A program made the position numbers and the translations under genes. Below the pieces are notes generated by a model. That model did not search any database and was not told the DNA's origin. It was given only the letters and a program-made list of their open reading frames with translations. Below are positions 1 through 7,883 of a stretch of DNA of 64,000 nucleotides, in pieces. How positions within the stretch are numbered: the first letter of the stretch is position 1; the number at the start of each line of letters is the position of its first letter. The DNA is taken from NCBI RefSeq assembly GCF_009617995.1, contig NZ_CP044129.1, positions 1,984,001 through 2,048,000 on the forward strand, given 5' to 3'. The DNA comes from Halomicrobium sp. LC1Hm (GTDB taxonomy: Archaea; Halobacteriota; Halobacteria; Halobacteriales; Haloarculaceae).

Positions 1-738
1 CTGCTGACCCTCGGTGGCGGCGTGCTCGCGATCGGGGCCTCGGGGACGTTCAACCACGTCCTCGAACGCGACATCGACAAGCGGATGGACCGAACGTCCG
101 ACCGACCGATCGCGACCCACCAGCTCCCGGTCCGGAACGCGCTGGCCTTCGGGATCGCGCTGGCCGTGGCCTCCCTCGCGCTGTTCTGGCAGGTCAACGC
201 GATCGTGGCCGCGCTCGGACTGGCGGCGATCCTGTTTTACAGCGTCGTCTACACGCTCGTCCTCAAGCCCAACACCGTCCAGAACACCGTCATCGGCGGG
301 TTCGCGGGGTCGCTGCCCGCGCTGATCGGCTGGGTCGCCGTCACCGGGAGCTTCGACCTGCCCGGACTCGCACTGGCGGGTATCATCTTCCTGTGGACGC
401 CCGCCCACTTCTACAACCTCGCGCTGGCGTACAAGGAAGACTACGCCAAGGGCGGCTTCCCGATGATGCCGGTCGTCCGCGGCGAGACGGAGACGCGAAA
501 ACACATCGTCTACTACCTCGGCGCGACGCTGATCGCGGCCGGCGTCATGGTCTCGATCACGTCCCTCGGCGCGCTGTACACCGTGACGACGGCGCTGCTC
601 GGTGCCGTCTTCCTGTGGGCGGTCGTTCGGCTCCACCGCGAACGGACCGAGCAGGCGGCCTTCCGGGCGTTCCACGCCTCGAACGCCTACCTCGGGGCGC
701 TGCTGATCGCGATCGTCGTGGACGCACTCGCAGTATGA
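1..738 (+). CDS. ctaB: Heme o synthase (protoheme IX farnesyltransferase), 5' truncated by window
   Basis: Integral membrane UbiA-superfamily prenyltransferase that transfers a farnesyl group to heme b to make heme o for terminal oxidases. The open frame enters from the window edge, so the true start lies upstream. The first aspartate-rich motif is visible at once (NHVLERDIDKRMDRTSDRP), typical of CtaB/CyoE. The second conserved stretch (TPAHFYNLALAYKEDYAKGG, followed by FPMMPVV) carries the family-specific residues after the fourth membrane segment. Multiple hydrophobic helices follow to the C-terminus. The stop overlaps the next start by ATGA, so the two are probably translationally coupled. 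Confidence 0.93.
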   Translation: MLTLGGGVLAIGASGTFNHVLERDIDKRMDRTSDRPIATHQLPVRNALAFGIALAVASLALFWQVNAIVAALGLAAILFYSVVYTLVLKPNTVQNTVIGGFAGSLPALIGWVAVTGSFDLPGLALAGIIFLWTPAHFYNLALAYKEDYAKGGFPMMPVVRGETETRKHIVYYLGATLIAAGVMVSITSLGALYTVTTALLGAVFLWAVVRLHRERTEQAAFRAFHASNAYLGALLIAIVVDALAV

Positions 739-1409
739 GCACCACCACGTACTCGATCGACCGGTTCGACCTCGACCGGGGCACGCTCCTGTGGGGATTG
801 CTGGTCCTGAACACGGAACTGCTGTTGATCCTGGGCTACGTCTTCCTCGGCGACAGTCAGGTCACCGGTGTCGAGCCACTCGTGATCCCGTTCGTCTGGA
901 TCAACGTCTCGCTGTGGGTCTTCGCGCGTGCGGAGATCCCGCGAACGTCGGACCGCCAGCGGGTGATCGGGCTCGTCGTCGCGGTGGCGTACTTCGGAGT
1001 CCTCACCTACTTCGGCGGGCTCTGGGGCGCGGGTGTCCCGGAGTTTCCGACGCAGTTCCGGGTCGCGTGGTTCTCGCTCCCACCGGGCTGGGCACCGGCC
1101 GTGCTGCTCAGCAGTGATCTCCTCCGCGTGAGCGTCATCCCCTACCAGCTGGTGGGCTATCTCGCGCTCGCGTACCTGGTGTACGCGACAGTGCTGGACG
1201 CCGCCGGTTCGGCGATTACGGGCGTGCTGGGGCTGCTCTCGTGTGTCTCCTGCTCGTGGCCGATCCTCGCGTCGGTCTTCTCGACGGTACTGGGCGGCTC
1301 CGCAGCGCTGGCCGGCGAACTGTACGATCAGTCCTACCTGCTCTCGACGGTCGTCTTCCTCGTGACGATCGCGCTGCTGTACTACCGACCGGGCTGGCAG
1401 CGCGGCTAG
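735..1409 (+). CDS. Polytopic membrane protein next to heme o synthase
   Basis: A 224-residue membrane protein with about six hydrophobic segments and no catalytic motif that I recognise. The ATG at 735 overlaps the ctaB stop (ATGA), which decides the start and implies cotranslation. A Cys pair in a membrane-adjacent segment (LLSCVSCSWP, around residue 170) could bind metal or heme, but that is a guess. Haloarchaea commonly carry a conserved membrane protein at this position next to ctaB and an ABC exporter, so a role in oxidase or heme handling is plausible by context only. Function unknown. Confidence 0.8.
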   Translation: MSTTTYSIDRFDLDRGTLLWGLLVLNTELLLILGYVFLGDSQVTGVEPLVIPFVWINVSLWVFARAEIPRTSDRQRVIGLVVAVAYFGVLTYFGGLWGAGVPEFPTQFRVAWFSLPPGWAPAVLLSSDLLRVSVIPYQLVGYLALAYLVYATVLDAAGSAITGVLGLLSCVSCSWPILASVFSTVLGGSAALAGELYDQSYLLSTVVFLVTIALLYYRPGWQRG

Positions 1410-2149
1410 AACGGGAACTCTACGTCGACCGGTCGCGGGCGAATGGCGACCGTCGTGAGCCATCCCTGAACGCGTGCGAGCAGGTTACAGAGGTGCAATG
1501 AGAGGATGCCGAGCACTGCGCCTCCGGCGGAGACGGCGAGGGCCCCTCGCAGCGTCGTCACCTGCCAGGAGGTGATGGTAAAGGGCAGCGTGATCACGGC
1601 CGCACCGTCCCAGAACTGGACGACGTAGGACAGCGAGAAATTCACGGGCCCGGTCAGGTAGAAGCCAAGCGAGGTCGTGTCGTAGTACAGCGGTGCCAAC
1701 AGGAGACTCGCGACGAGGACGAAAAGCACCGTCAACACGACGAACGTCACGACGCCGACGACGAACTTCGCAGCAAGGTAGGCGATGCCGACCCACGTCC
1801 CGAGATCGGTGATCGGCTGCCTGACGTAATCGCGCCAGTCGTCGGTCTCGGTGTCTCGATCCAGCGGGATCGAGCGGTCCAGCAGCCGGCAGGCCAGCCA
1901 GCGTTCGAAGACCAGGAGCCGATCGGAGACGACGAGGACGCCGATCAGGACCGGGAGGCCGACGACGACCGAGAGCAGCGTGACCCCGAGCGGAACGCCG
2001 GCAACGAGCAGCGTGAAGTAAAACAGGCCAAGCGGGAACGTCAGCGCCAGATAGAGGAGGTTCTTGTAAGTCTGTGCGCGTACGACGACACCGAGGACCG
2101 GCGAGGACGACAGTGAATGTCCCTGGATGTGTCGGGACCGGAGACTCAT
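1406..2149 (-). CDS. Membrane protein resembling the 'putative sensor' domain family
   Basis: A 247-residue protein on the opposite strand. It converges with the preceding gene and overlaps its end by four bases. I chose the ATG at 2149 because the longer upstream frame reads low-complexity Arg/Pro sequence typical of a shadow. The protein has paired N-terminal membrane helices (about residues 28-75), a charged stretch with the family-like RDYVRQPITDLGTWVGIAYL segment, and further C-terminal helices. This layout resembles the membrane sensor domain often placed before histidine kinases, here as a stand-alone protein. No kinase or HTH part is present. Assignment to that domain family is from memory of its pattern and is moderate. 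Confidence 0.65.
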   Translation of the reverse strand: MSLRSRHIQGHSLSSSPVLGVVVRAQTYKNLLYLALTFPLGLFYFTLLVAGVPLGVTLLSVVVGLPVLIGVLVVSDRLLVFERWLACRLLDRSIPLDRDTETDDWRDYVRQPITDLGTWVGIAYLAAKFVVGVVTFVVLTVLFVLVASLLLAPLYYDTTSLGFYLTGPVNFSLSYVVQFWDGAAVITLPFTITSWQVTTLRGALAVSAGGAVLGILSLHLCNLLARVQGWLTTVAIRPRPVDVEFPF

Positions 2150-2215
2150 ACCGAGATGTATCAATGGGACAATGCAAAAAACTACTCTTTTCCGGGCTCC
2201 ACGCGAGGTGTCCGT

Positions 2216-2446
2216 ATGAGCACCGTCGAAATCGAGTACTGCGTTCCGTGTGGCTTCCGTCAGCGAGCGATCGAGATGAGCGAGGCGATCCTCAACGGCT
2301 GCGAGCGAGAGCTCGACGAGCTGTCGCTGGTGATGGGTGACCACGGCGTGTTCCGGGTCGCCGTCGACGGCGAGACCGTGTACGACAAAGCCGAGGACAG
2401 CGCCGAACTCGACGAGGTCGTCCGGACGGTTCGGTCGGCGCTGTGA
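2216..2446 (+). CDS. Rdx/SelT-SelW-SelH family thioredoxin-like protein
   Basis: A 76-residue protein with a CxxC motif close to the N-terminus (YCVPCGF, Cys9 and Cys12), followed by the short helix-strand arrangement of the Rdx family. In this family the second position is selenocysteine in some eukaryotes and cysteine in archaea. The ending (VFRVAVDGETVYDKAEDS) matches the family pattern of a Gly-Phe/Val-Arg-V strand. It is probably a small cytosolic redox protein. It is divergent from the sensor-like gene and separated from the ABC transporter by about 100 bases, so probably monocistronic. Confidence 0.8.
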   Translation: MSTVEIEYCVPCGFRQRAIEMSEAILNGCERELDELSLVMGDHGVFRVAVDGETVYDKAEDSAELDEVVRTVRSAL

Positions 2447-2544
2447 GCGAGGTGCGCGTCGCTCTCGGACCGGCGTAATACATCCCGACCGAGCAGCAGT
2501 GACGAGTCGAAGCGTCTTTCGGCGACAGGACCGGACCACAGCGT

Positions 2545-3486
2545 ATGGACGAGGTACTGGTCGCCGAGGACGTACACCGCAAGTACGGCGACACGGTCGC
2601 GGTCGACGGCGTGTCGCTGTCGCTGGGTGCGGGAGAGGTGTTCGCGCTGGTCGGCCCCAACGGCGCTGGAAAGACGACACTCGTGCGAGCGCTGACGGGG
2701 ACGACCGACGCGGCGGGACGAGTCGAACTGTTCGGCCAGTCGCCGACGGCGGTCGACAGGGATCGGATCGGGCTGCTCCCACAGGACTTCACGCCACACG
2801 AGCGGCTCACGGCGACGGAGCTCGTCTCGTACTACGCCGGGCTCTACGACGACGCTCGCTCCGTCGAGGACGTGCTCGCGGACGTGGGTCTCGAAGACGA
2901 CGCCGACACCTGGTACGAGGAACTGTCCGGCGGCCAGCGTCGGCGAGCCTGCGTCGCGACGGCGCTGATCAACGACCCCGACCTGCTCGTGCTCGACGAG
3001 CCGACGACGGGGATCGATCCGGCGGGCCGGCGCTCCCTGTGGCGACTGCTCTCTGGGCTGGCCGACCGCGGTGTGGCGATCCTCGTGACGACCCACTACA
3101 TGGAGGAAGCCCACCGGCTGGCCGATCGGGTCGGATTGCTGGCTGATGGCTCTCTCGTCGCGGTCGACAGTCCCGAGGCGCTCGTCGCCGAGTACGGCGG
3201 ACAGCGAACGCTCACGGTCGGTGGGACGTTCGACCCGTCGGTCACGCAGACGCTGGATCGACCGGCCGAGGTCGGCGAGGACCGGCTGGTCGTGTTCGAC
3301 GTCGATCCCGCGGAGATCGGCGACGTGATCGCGACGCTCGACGGGGCCGGCGTCGAGTACGACGAACTCGCCTGGAGCGAGCCCGATCTGGAGGACGCCT
3401 ATCTCGAACTGACCGGGGACGCCGTCCGTGCGGTCCAGAGCGGTGCGGGTCGTCCGGCGACGGCAGTCGGGGGTGAGCAGTCGTGA
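2545..3486 (+). CDS. ABC-2 type exporter, ATP-binding subunit
   Basis: A 313-residue ATPase. The Walker A motif GPNGAGKTT is at residues 37-45, the ABC signature LSGGQ at 128-132, Walker B LLVLDEPTTG at 148-157, and the switch histidine in TTHYMEEAHR follows. The approximately 80-residue C-terminal extension after the nucleotide-binding fold is typical of DrrA/NatA-like exporters. The stop overlaps the GTG start of the permease gene by four bases, so the two subunits are coupled. The substrate is unknown. Its position close to ctaB is common in haloarchaea and suggests, without proof, a link to respiratory-chain biogenesis. Confidence 0.92.
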   Translation: MDEVLVAEDVHRKYGDTVAVDGVSLSLGAGEVFALVGPNGAGKTTLVRALTGTTDAAGRVELFGQSPTAVDRDRIGLLPQDFTPHERLTATELVSYYAGLYDDARSVEDVLADVGLEDDADTWYEELSGGQRRRACVATALINDPDLLVLDEPTTGIDPAGRRSLWRLLSGLADRGVAILVTTHYMEEAHRLADRVGLLADGSLVAVDSPEALVAEYGGQRTLTVGGTFDPSVTQTLDRPAEVGEDRLVVFDVDPAEIGDVIATLDGAGVEYDELAWSEPDLEDAYLELTGDAVRAVQSGAGRPATAVGGEQS

Positions 3487-4241
3487 GCCGCGTCGGTCGG
3501 ATCGGTGCGGAACTCACGGCCGCCCGGAAGGCCTTCCTGCGGCGACGGACAGCCGTCTTCTTTACCTTTTTCTTCCCGCTGTTGATCGTCGTGATCTTCG
3601 GCGCGCTGGTCCAGACCAGACCCGGCGACGGCGGGCTGTTCACCGAGTCCCCGGCCTTCTACGTGCCGGGCTATCTCGCGGTCGTCGTCCTCTTTACCCC
3701 GCTGTCCCGCGTCGGTAGCGAGGTCGCGCGACACCGCGACGGCAACCGCTTCGAGAAGCTCGCGACGACGCCGCTGACCCGCCCGGAGTGGCTGGTCGGC
3801 CAGAGCCTCGTCAACGTTGGCGTCATCGGCCTCGCCAGTCTGCTCGTGCTGGGCGTGATGGTGCTGTTGACCGGTGCGTCGATCGTGGTGACCCCGGCGA
3901 CGGTCGTGCTCACGGCGCTGTTCGTCGCGGTCGGCGTGGCGCTGTTCTGTGGTGTGGGGGCGTTGCTGGGGAGCTACGCCGACTCTCAGGACGGTGTCAT
4001 CGCGGCCTCCAACGGGATCGCGCTCCCCTTGCTCTTCCTCTCGGAGACGTTCGTCCCGACGAGCCTGCTGCCGGGGTGGCTGCCGACGTGGCTCTCGCCG
4101 CTGACGTACTTCTCGCGGGGCGTCCGGGCGGTCGCGACGCGGGGCGACGTGGCCGGCGGCGTCGAACACCTCGCAGTGCTCGCTGCCGTCGGTGTCGTGG
4201 TCTTCTTCGCCAGTGCGCTCGCGCTGCCCCGGACGGACTGA
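3483..4241 (+). CDS. ABC-2 type transporter permease
   Basis: A 252-residue membrane subunit with six predicted membrane segments, the first near residues 22-40. The internal stretch RVGSEVARHRDGNRFEKLAT is the cytosolic coupling segment characteristic of ABC-2 permeases. The GTG start at 3483 sits inside the stop of the ATPase gene. The C-terminal conserved block (ETFVPTSLLPGWLPTWLSPL followed by TYFSRGVRAV) is the usual family ending before the last helix. It forms an exporter with the preceding gene. Confidence 0.9.
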   Translation: MSRVGRIGAELTAARKAFLRRRTAVFFTFFFPLLIVVIFGALVQTRPGDGGLFTESPAFYVPGYLAVVVLFTPLSRVGSEVARHRDGNRFEKLATTPLTRPEWLVGQSLVNVGVIGLASLLVLGVMVLLTGASIVVTPATVVLTALFVAVGVALFCGVGALLGSYADSQDGVIAASNGIALPLLFLSETFVPTSLLPGWLPTWLSPLTYFSRGVRAVATRGDVAGGVEHLAVLAAVGVVVFFASALALPRTD

Positions 4242-4268
4242 CCGGAACGGACCGACGCCGCTGGGACG

Positions 4269-4847
4269 CTACCGCGGCTGCCACATGTAGATGTGGTTCA
4301 ACATGACGTAGGTCACCAGGCCGAGAAAGAGGCTCAGCGACCACGCGGCGGCCGCGATGCGTCCCACACGGGCGTGGATCGTCTCTCGGAGCTCTGCCGG
4401 CGAGTGGGTCAGGCCGAGCACGACGGCGTGTAACACGACCGGGACCGAGACGGCCGACAGGAGGATGTGGACTGCGAGCATCGCGATGTAGGCACCCCAG
4501 ACGACACCCTCGGCGAGGATCTCCTTCTCGAAGCCCGCCCCGACCTTCGTGAGATAGAGCACGAGAAAGAGCATGATGAGCCCGAAGGCGGTGAGCATCG
4601 CCGCCCGGTGTTTCTGGACCGCGTCGTTCCTGATGAAGTAGACGCCCGCGAGGATCGAACAGAGCGCGAAGAAGTTGACGACGGCGATGGCGTCCCCGAG
4701 CAGGATGACCGCGTCCGTCGAGATCTCGGGCAAGGGGAGCGTCCCGGTGAACGCACCGGCGACCAGCGCGTATCCGATCAGCGACAGGACGGCCGTGACC
4801 GCACGCGGTCGAGCACGAGCGCGCGACTGGAGTTGTGCGACTGGCAT
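4269..4847 (-). CDS. DUF420-type membrane protein
   Basis: A 192-residue integral membrane protein with five or so helices and conserved histidines in the membrane parts (KHRAAM, AVHILLS and LHAVVLG). DUF420 proteins resemble small heme-copper-oxidase-associated membrane proteins (CtaM/YozB-like). I chose the ATG at 4847 because the upstream extension reads as shadow sequence. It is convergent with the ABC exporter genes. Proximity to ctaB supports a role around cytochrome oxidase assembly; this is inference from family and context. Confidence 0.78.
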   Translation of the reverse strand: MPVAQLQSRARARPRAVTAVLSLIGYALVAGAFTGTLPLPEISTDAVILLGDAIAVVNFFALCSILAGVYFIRNDAVQKHRAAMLTAFGLIMLFLVLYLTKVGAGFEKEILAEGVVWGAYIAMLAVHILLSAVSVPVVLHAVVLGLTHSPAELRETIHARVGRIAAAAWSLSLFLGLVTYVMLNHIYMWQPR

Positions 4848-4950
4848 TGTTCGATCTGGGTCCTGCAGCGTGTTTGTGCTTTCCGGTCGCCCCGGAGCGG
4901 GGGTGCCAGCCACCGTCAGAGTGAAACCGGTCGGCGTGGTAGGACCTGCC

Positions 4951-5379
4951 ATGAGTGCGGACCAGCAAACGGAGGGGCAACGCATCCGCTGTCTCGTCGC
5001 CAAGGTCGGACTCGACGGCCACGACCGGGGCGCGCACGTGATATCTCGGGCGTTCCGCGACGCCGGCTTCGAAGTGATCTACTCCGGGCTCCACCGCGCC
5101 CCCGAGGAGGTCGTCCAGGCGGCCGTCCAGGAGGACGTGGACGTGCTCGGCATCTCGATTCTCTCGGGTGCGCACAACACGCTGGTCCCACAGATCCTCG
5201 AAGGGCTCGAAGAGTACGGCGCGTTCGAGGACACGCTCGTCATCGTCGGTGGGATCGTCCCCGACGACGACAAGGCCGAACTGCGCGACCTGGGCGTCGC
5301 CGAGATCTTCGGTCCGGGCGCGTCGATGGACGAGATGATCGAGTACGTTCGCGAGCACGCGCCCGACCGCGAGCGATGA
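4951..5379 (+). CDS. Methylmalonyl-CoA mutase, cobalamin-binding subunit
   Basis: A 142-residue stand-alone B12-binding domain. The base-off/His-on motif DGHDRG is at residues 22-27 (His24 coordinates cobalt). The Ser-containing loop GISILSGAHNT and the Gly-rich VIVGGIVPDDD strand turn complete the Rossmann-like fold. The ending GPGASMDEMIEYVRE is typical of the mutase small subunit. In archaea the catalytic TIM-barrel subunit is encoded separately; it is not in this window. The stop overlaps the start of meaB by ATGA, tying the subunit to its G-protein chaperone. Pathway: propionyl-CoA/succinyl-CoA interconversion. Confidence 0.93.
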   Translation: MSADQQTEGQRIRCLVAKVGLDGHDRGAHVISRAFRDAGFEVIYSGLHRAPEEVVQAAVQEDVDVLGISILSGAHNTLVPQILEGLEEYGAFEDTLVIVGGIVPDDDKAELRDLGVAEIFGPGASMDEMIEYVREHAPDRER

Positions 5380-6356
5380 GCGATCTCGTCGAGGACCTGC
5401 TCGCGGGCGAGCACCGGGCGCTGGCGAGAGTGATCAGCAAGATCGAGGACCGCTCGCCGGGGTACCGCGAGATCGTCTCCGAACTGCACCGCCACACCGG
5501 CTCGGCCGACGTGATCGGCGTCACCGGTTCGCCCGGCGCGGGCAAGTCGACGCTGGTCGACAAGGTCGCCGCGACATACCGGGAGCGTGGCGAGACCGTC
5601 GGCGTCATCGCGATCGACCCCTCCTCGCCGTTTACCGGTGGGGCCGTGCTTGGCGACCGCATCCGGATGGGCTCGAACGCCGGGGACATGGACGTGTTCT
5701 TCCGGTCGATGTCCGCCCGCGGGTCGCTGGGCGGACTGTCGACGGCGACGACCGACGCGGTCACCGCGCTCGACGCCTTCGGCAAGGACAGAGTGATCAT
5801 CGAGACCGTCGGTGCCGGGCAAAACGAGATCGACATCGTCAGGACGGCAGACACCGTCGCGGTGCTGGTCCCGCCCGACAGCGGCGACGACGTACAGATG
5901 CTCAAAGCGGGCATTCTGGAGATCGCCGACCTCTTCGCGGTCAACAAGGCGGACCTCGACGGCGCGAACCGGACCGTCCAGCAGCTCAAGGAGATGCTCC
6001 ACTACGGCCAGGGACGGACCGGGAACGACGCGGACGACTGGGAGCCGCCGGTGATCGAGACGATCGCCGACAGCGGCGAGGGCGTCGAGGAGTTCCTGGC
6101 GGCGGTCGACGACCACCTCGACTACCTCGACGCGTCGGGCCAACGCGAGGCAAAGCAGCGCTCGCGCTACGCCGCCGAGATCCGGGCGCTGGTGCGGGCA
6201 GACACCAACGACCTGCTCGAAGCCGAGCTGGCCCAGCGCGGCGGAATCGAGGCGTACGTCGACGAGATCGTGGCCCGCGAGTCCGATCCCTACACCGTCA
6301 CCGAGGAGATCGTCGCGCCGCTCAGAGAGTGCCTCGACGCGCGCGGCGAGAACTGA
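5376..6356 (+). CDS. meaB: MeaB-type GTPase chaperone of methylmalonyl-CoA mutase
   Basis: A 326-residue P-loop GTPase of the MeaB/ArgK (G3E) family, which gates loading and protection of adenosylcobalamin on the mutase. P-loop GSPGAGKST is at residues 51-59; the switch region carries DPSSPFTGGA followed by LGDRIRM, ETVGAGQ at 143-149 and the guanine-specificity motif NKAD at 190-193. The C-terminal helical dimerisation arm is present. Older annotations call this family LAO/AO transport kinase; the operon overlap with the cobalamin subunit favours MeaB. Confidence 0.93.
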   Translation: MSDLVEDLLAGEHRALARVISKIEDRSPGYREIVSELHRHTGSADVIGVTGSPGAGKSTLVDKVAATYRERGETVGVIAIDPSSPFTGGAVLGDRIRMGSNAGDMDVFFRSMSARGSLGGLSTATTDAVTALDAFGKDRVIIETVGAGQNEIDIVRTADTVAVLVPPDSGDDVQMLKAGILEIADLFAVNKADLDGANRTVQQLKEMLHYGQGRTGNDADDWEPPVIETIADSGEGVEEFLAAVDDHLDYLDASGQREAKQRSRYAAEIRALVRADTNDLLEAELAQRGGIEAYVDEIVARESDPYTVTEEIVAPLRECLDARGEN

Positions 6357-6404
6357 CCCCCCGCCACCCCGACCGCCGCGGGTCGCGGACGTGAATCTTG
6401 CAGT

Positions 6405-6416
6405 GATTATTTATCC
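6405..6416 (+). promoter_or_regulatory. TATA-like promoter of the alpha/beta hydrolase gene
   Basis: GATTATTTATCC is centred about 27 bases before the ATG at 6438, the spacing expected for a leaderless haloarchaeal transcript. It is the clearest A+T-rich box in the intergenic segment. Confidence 0.6.
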
Positions 6417-6437
6417 GACAGGCACTTGCGTTGAGAT

Positions 6438-7373
6438 ATGAAACTCCGGAACCTCCTGGGAGTCGCTGCGGGGACGGTCGGGCTGACGGCGGTCGCGAAC
6501 CGATTGCTGGCGGCGCGAGCCGGCGAGTTCGAGCCGCTGCTCTCGGGCACACAGCGGACCTACCGCTGGCGCGGGTTCGACGTGGCCTACACGGAGGCCG
6601 GGGATCCGTCCGATCCGGACCTCGTCCTGTTGCACGGCATCAACGCCGCCGCGTCGAGCCACGAGTTCCACGCCGTCTTCGAGGAACTGGCCGAGGACTA
6701 CCACGTCCTGGCACCGGACCTGCCGGGCTTCGGTCACTCCGACCGGCCGCCGCTGCTTTACTCCTCGTCGCTACTGACGACGTTCGTCACGGACTTTCTG
6801 GCGGACAACACCACCGACGCCACGGTCGTCGCGTCGTCGTTGACCGGCTCCTACGCCGCTCTGGCGGCACGGGACGTGGATATAGGGCACTTCGTGCTGA
6901 TCAGCCCCACCGCCACGTCGATGGGCGGACGCCAGACGTGGCTGCGCTCGCTGTTGCGCTCGCCGATACTCGGACAGGGGATCTACAACCTCGTCGTCAG
7001 CAAGCCCTCGTTGCGGTACTTCCACGACGATCACGGGTACTACGACATGGACAACCTCGACGAGGAGATCGTCGACTACGAGTGGCAGTCGGGCCACCAG
7101 CCCGGCGCTCGGTTCGCTCCCGCGTCGTTCGTGAGCGGGTTCCTCGACAGCGAGATCGATCTGTCGACAGAACTGGCTGCCCTCGACGTGCCGGTGACTC
7201 TCGTCTGGGGACGTGACGCCGACATCACGCCCCTCTCGAAGGGCCGAGAGCTGGCAGACGAGGCCGACGCCCGGCTGGTCGTCTTCGACGACGCGCTGCT
7301 GGTCCCCCACGCGGAACACCCCGGCCAGTTCGTCGACGTGGTTCGGGGCGAGTACGACGAAGCCGTCGCGTGA
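6438..7373 (+). CDS. Alpha/beta hydrolase
   Basis: A 311-residue alpha/beta-hydrolase-fold protein. The oxyanion-hole strand [15 protein letters not shown] and the [11 protein letters not shown] motif are typical. The nucleophile elbow, usually GxSxG, appears as [14 protein letters not shown], with serine in a Ser-x-Leu-Thr-Gly setting. The late acid strand [13 protein letters not shown] and a C-terminal histidine ([10 protein letters not shown]) complete a plausible triad. A hydrophobic N-terminus of about 25 residues could be a signal or anchor. The substrate cannot be read from the sequence. Confidence 0.85.
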   Translation: MKLRNLLGVAAGTVGLTAVANRLLAARAGEFEPLLSGTQRTYRWRGFDVAYTEAGDPSDPDLVLLHGINAAASSHEFHAVFEELAEDYHVLAPDLPGFGHSDRPPLLYSSSLLTTFVTDFLADNTTDATVVASSLTGSYAALAARDVDIGHFVLISPTATSMGGRQTWLRSLLRSPILGQGIYNLVVSKPSLRYFHDDHGYYDMDNLDEEIVDYEWQSGHQPGARFAPASFVSGFLDSEIDLSTELAALDVPVTLVWGRDADITPLSKGRELADEADARLVVFDDALLVPHAEHPGQFVDVVRGEYDEAVA

Positions 7374-7374
7374 G

Positions 7375-7761
7375 CTACCGCGGCCGGAAGACGACGGCTC
7401 GCTCGCCGGTCGTCTCCCGCTCGCCGATCTCGATCCCGACGGTCGTCCCGATTTCGACGGCGTCGGGTTCGACTCCGCGGACGAGGCCGGTGATCGAGAC
7501 GGGTCCGAAGTCCGCGATCGCAGTGACGTAGGGCGCGTCGTCCTCGAACTGCGGCGTGGCGACGTGGACGGTCGTGTAGGTCGCGATTTTACCCGCGTCG
7601 GGCAGCGTCTCTCTGGACAGCTTTCGCGAGCCACAGTCGGGACAGACCCGGCGGGGCGGCAGCCACCCGTGGCCGTTCTCGCAGCCGAGGTAGTAGGGAT
7701 CGGCCGCCGCGAGCGCGTCCAGCCAGTCATCGAACGCGCCGTCGCGTGCGCGGTCGGTCAT
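7375..7761 (-). CDS. DUF35 Zn-ribbon/OB-fold acyl-CoA-associated protein
   Basis: A 128-residue protein: an N-terminal rubredoxin-like Zn ribbon (Cys27, then Cys40-x-x-Cys43) and a C-terminal OB fold. DUF35 proteins partner with thiolase-like or HMG-CoA-synthase-like enzymes and may bind or channel acyl-CoA. The downstream position on the same strand as the thiolase fits that partnership. Its ATG overlaps the end of a 41-codon linker ORF (ATGA), described separately. The first ligand pair of the ribbon is C27 with H31 instead of a second cysteine, a modest departure from the usual four-Cys ribbon. Confidence 0.88.
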   Translation of the reverse strand: MTDRARDGAFDDWLDALAAADPYYLGCENGHGWLPPRRVCPDCGSRKLSRETLPDAGKIATYTTVHVATPQFEDDAPYVTAIADFGPVSITGLVRGVEPDAVEIGTTVGIEIGERETTGERAVVFRPR

Positions 7762-7883
7762 TCGCCCACCTCCAGACCCGTGGTCTGTCGGTTGCCCGCT
7801 CGCTCGCCCCGCTCGCTCGCGGGACCGCCGGGAGAGCAGCGCACTCCGGAGGCGGGCGCATTCGCGTCACGTTGTTCGCTCAT
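7758..7883 (-). CDS. 41-codon coupling ORF between thiolase and DUF35 genes
   Basis: This short frame starts at an ATG that overlaps the thiolase stop (ATGA at 7880-7883) and ends with a TGA that overlaps the ATG of the DUF35 gene. Its last five residues, LEVGE, repeat the last five of the thiolase, because an 18-base segment is duplicated at its end (7758-7775 and 7880-7897). It could be a real small peptide, or simply a translational bridge created by the duplication that keeps ribosomes moving into the DUF35 gene. The composition (Arg/Gly/Pro-rich) argues against a folded protein. Confidence 0.4.
   Translation of the reverse strand: MSEQRDANAPASGVRCSPGGPASERGERAGNRQTTGLEVGE

Noticed and set aside
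1406-2782. A 458-residue start for the sensor-like membrane protein
   Set aside because: The extra N-terminus covers the Rdx gene and reads as Arg/Pro-rich shadow; ATG 2149 begins the recognisable protein.
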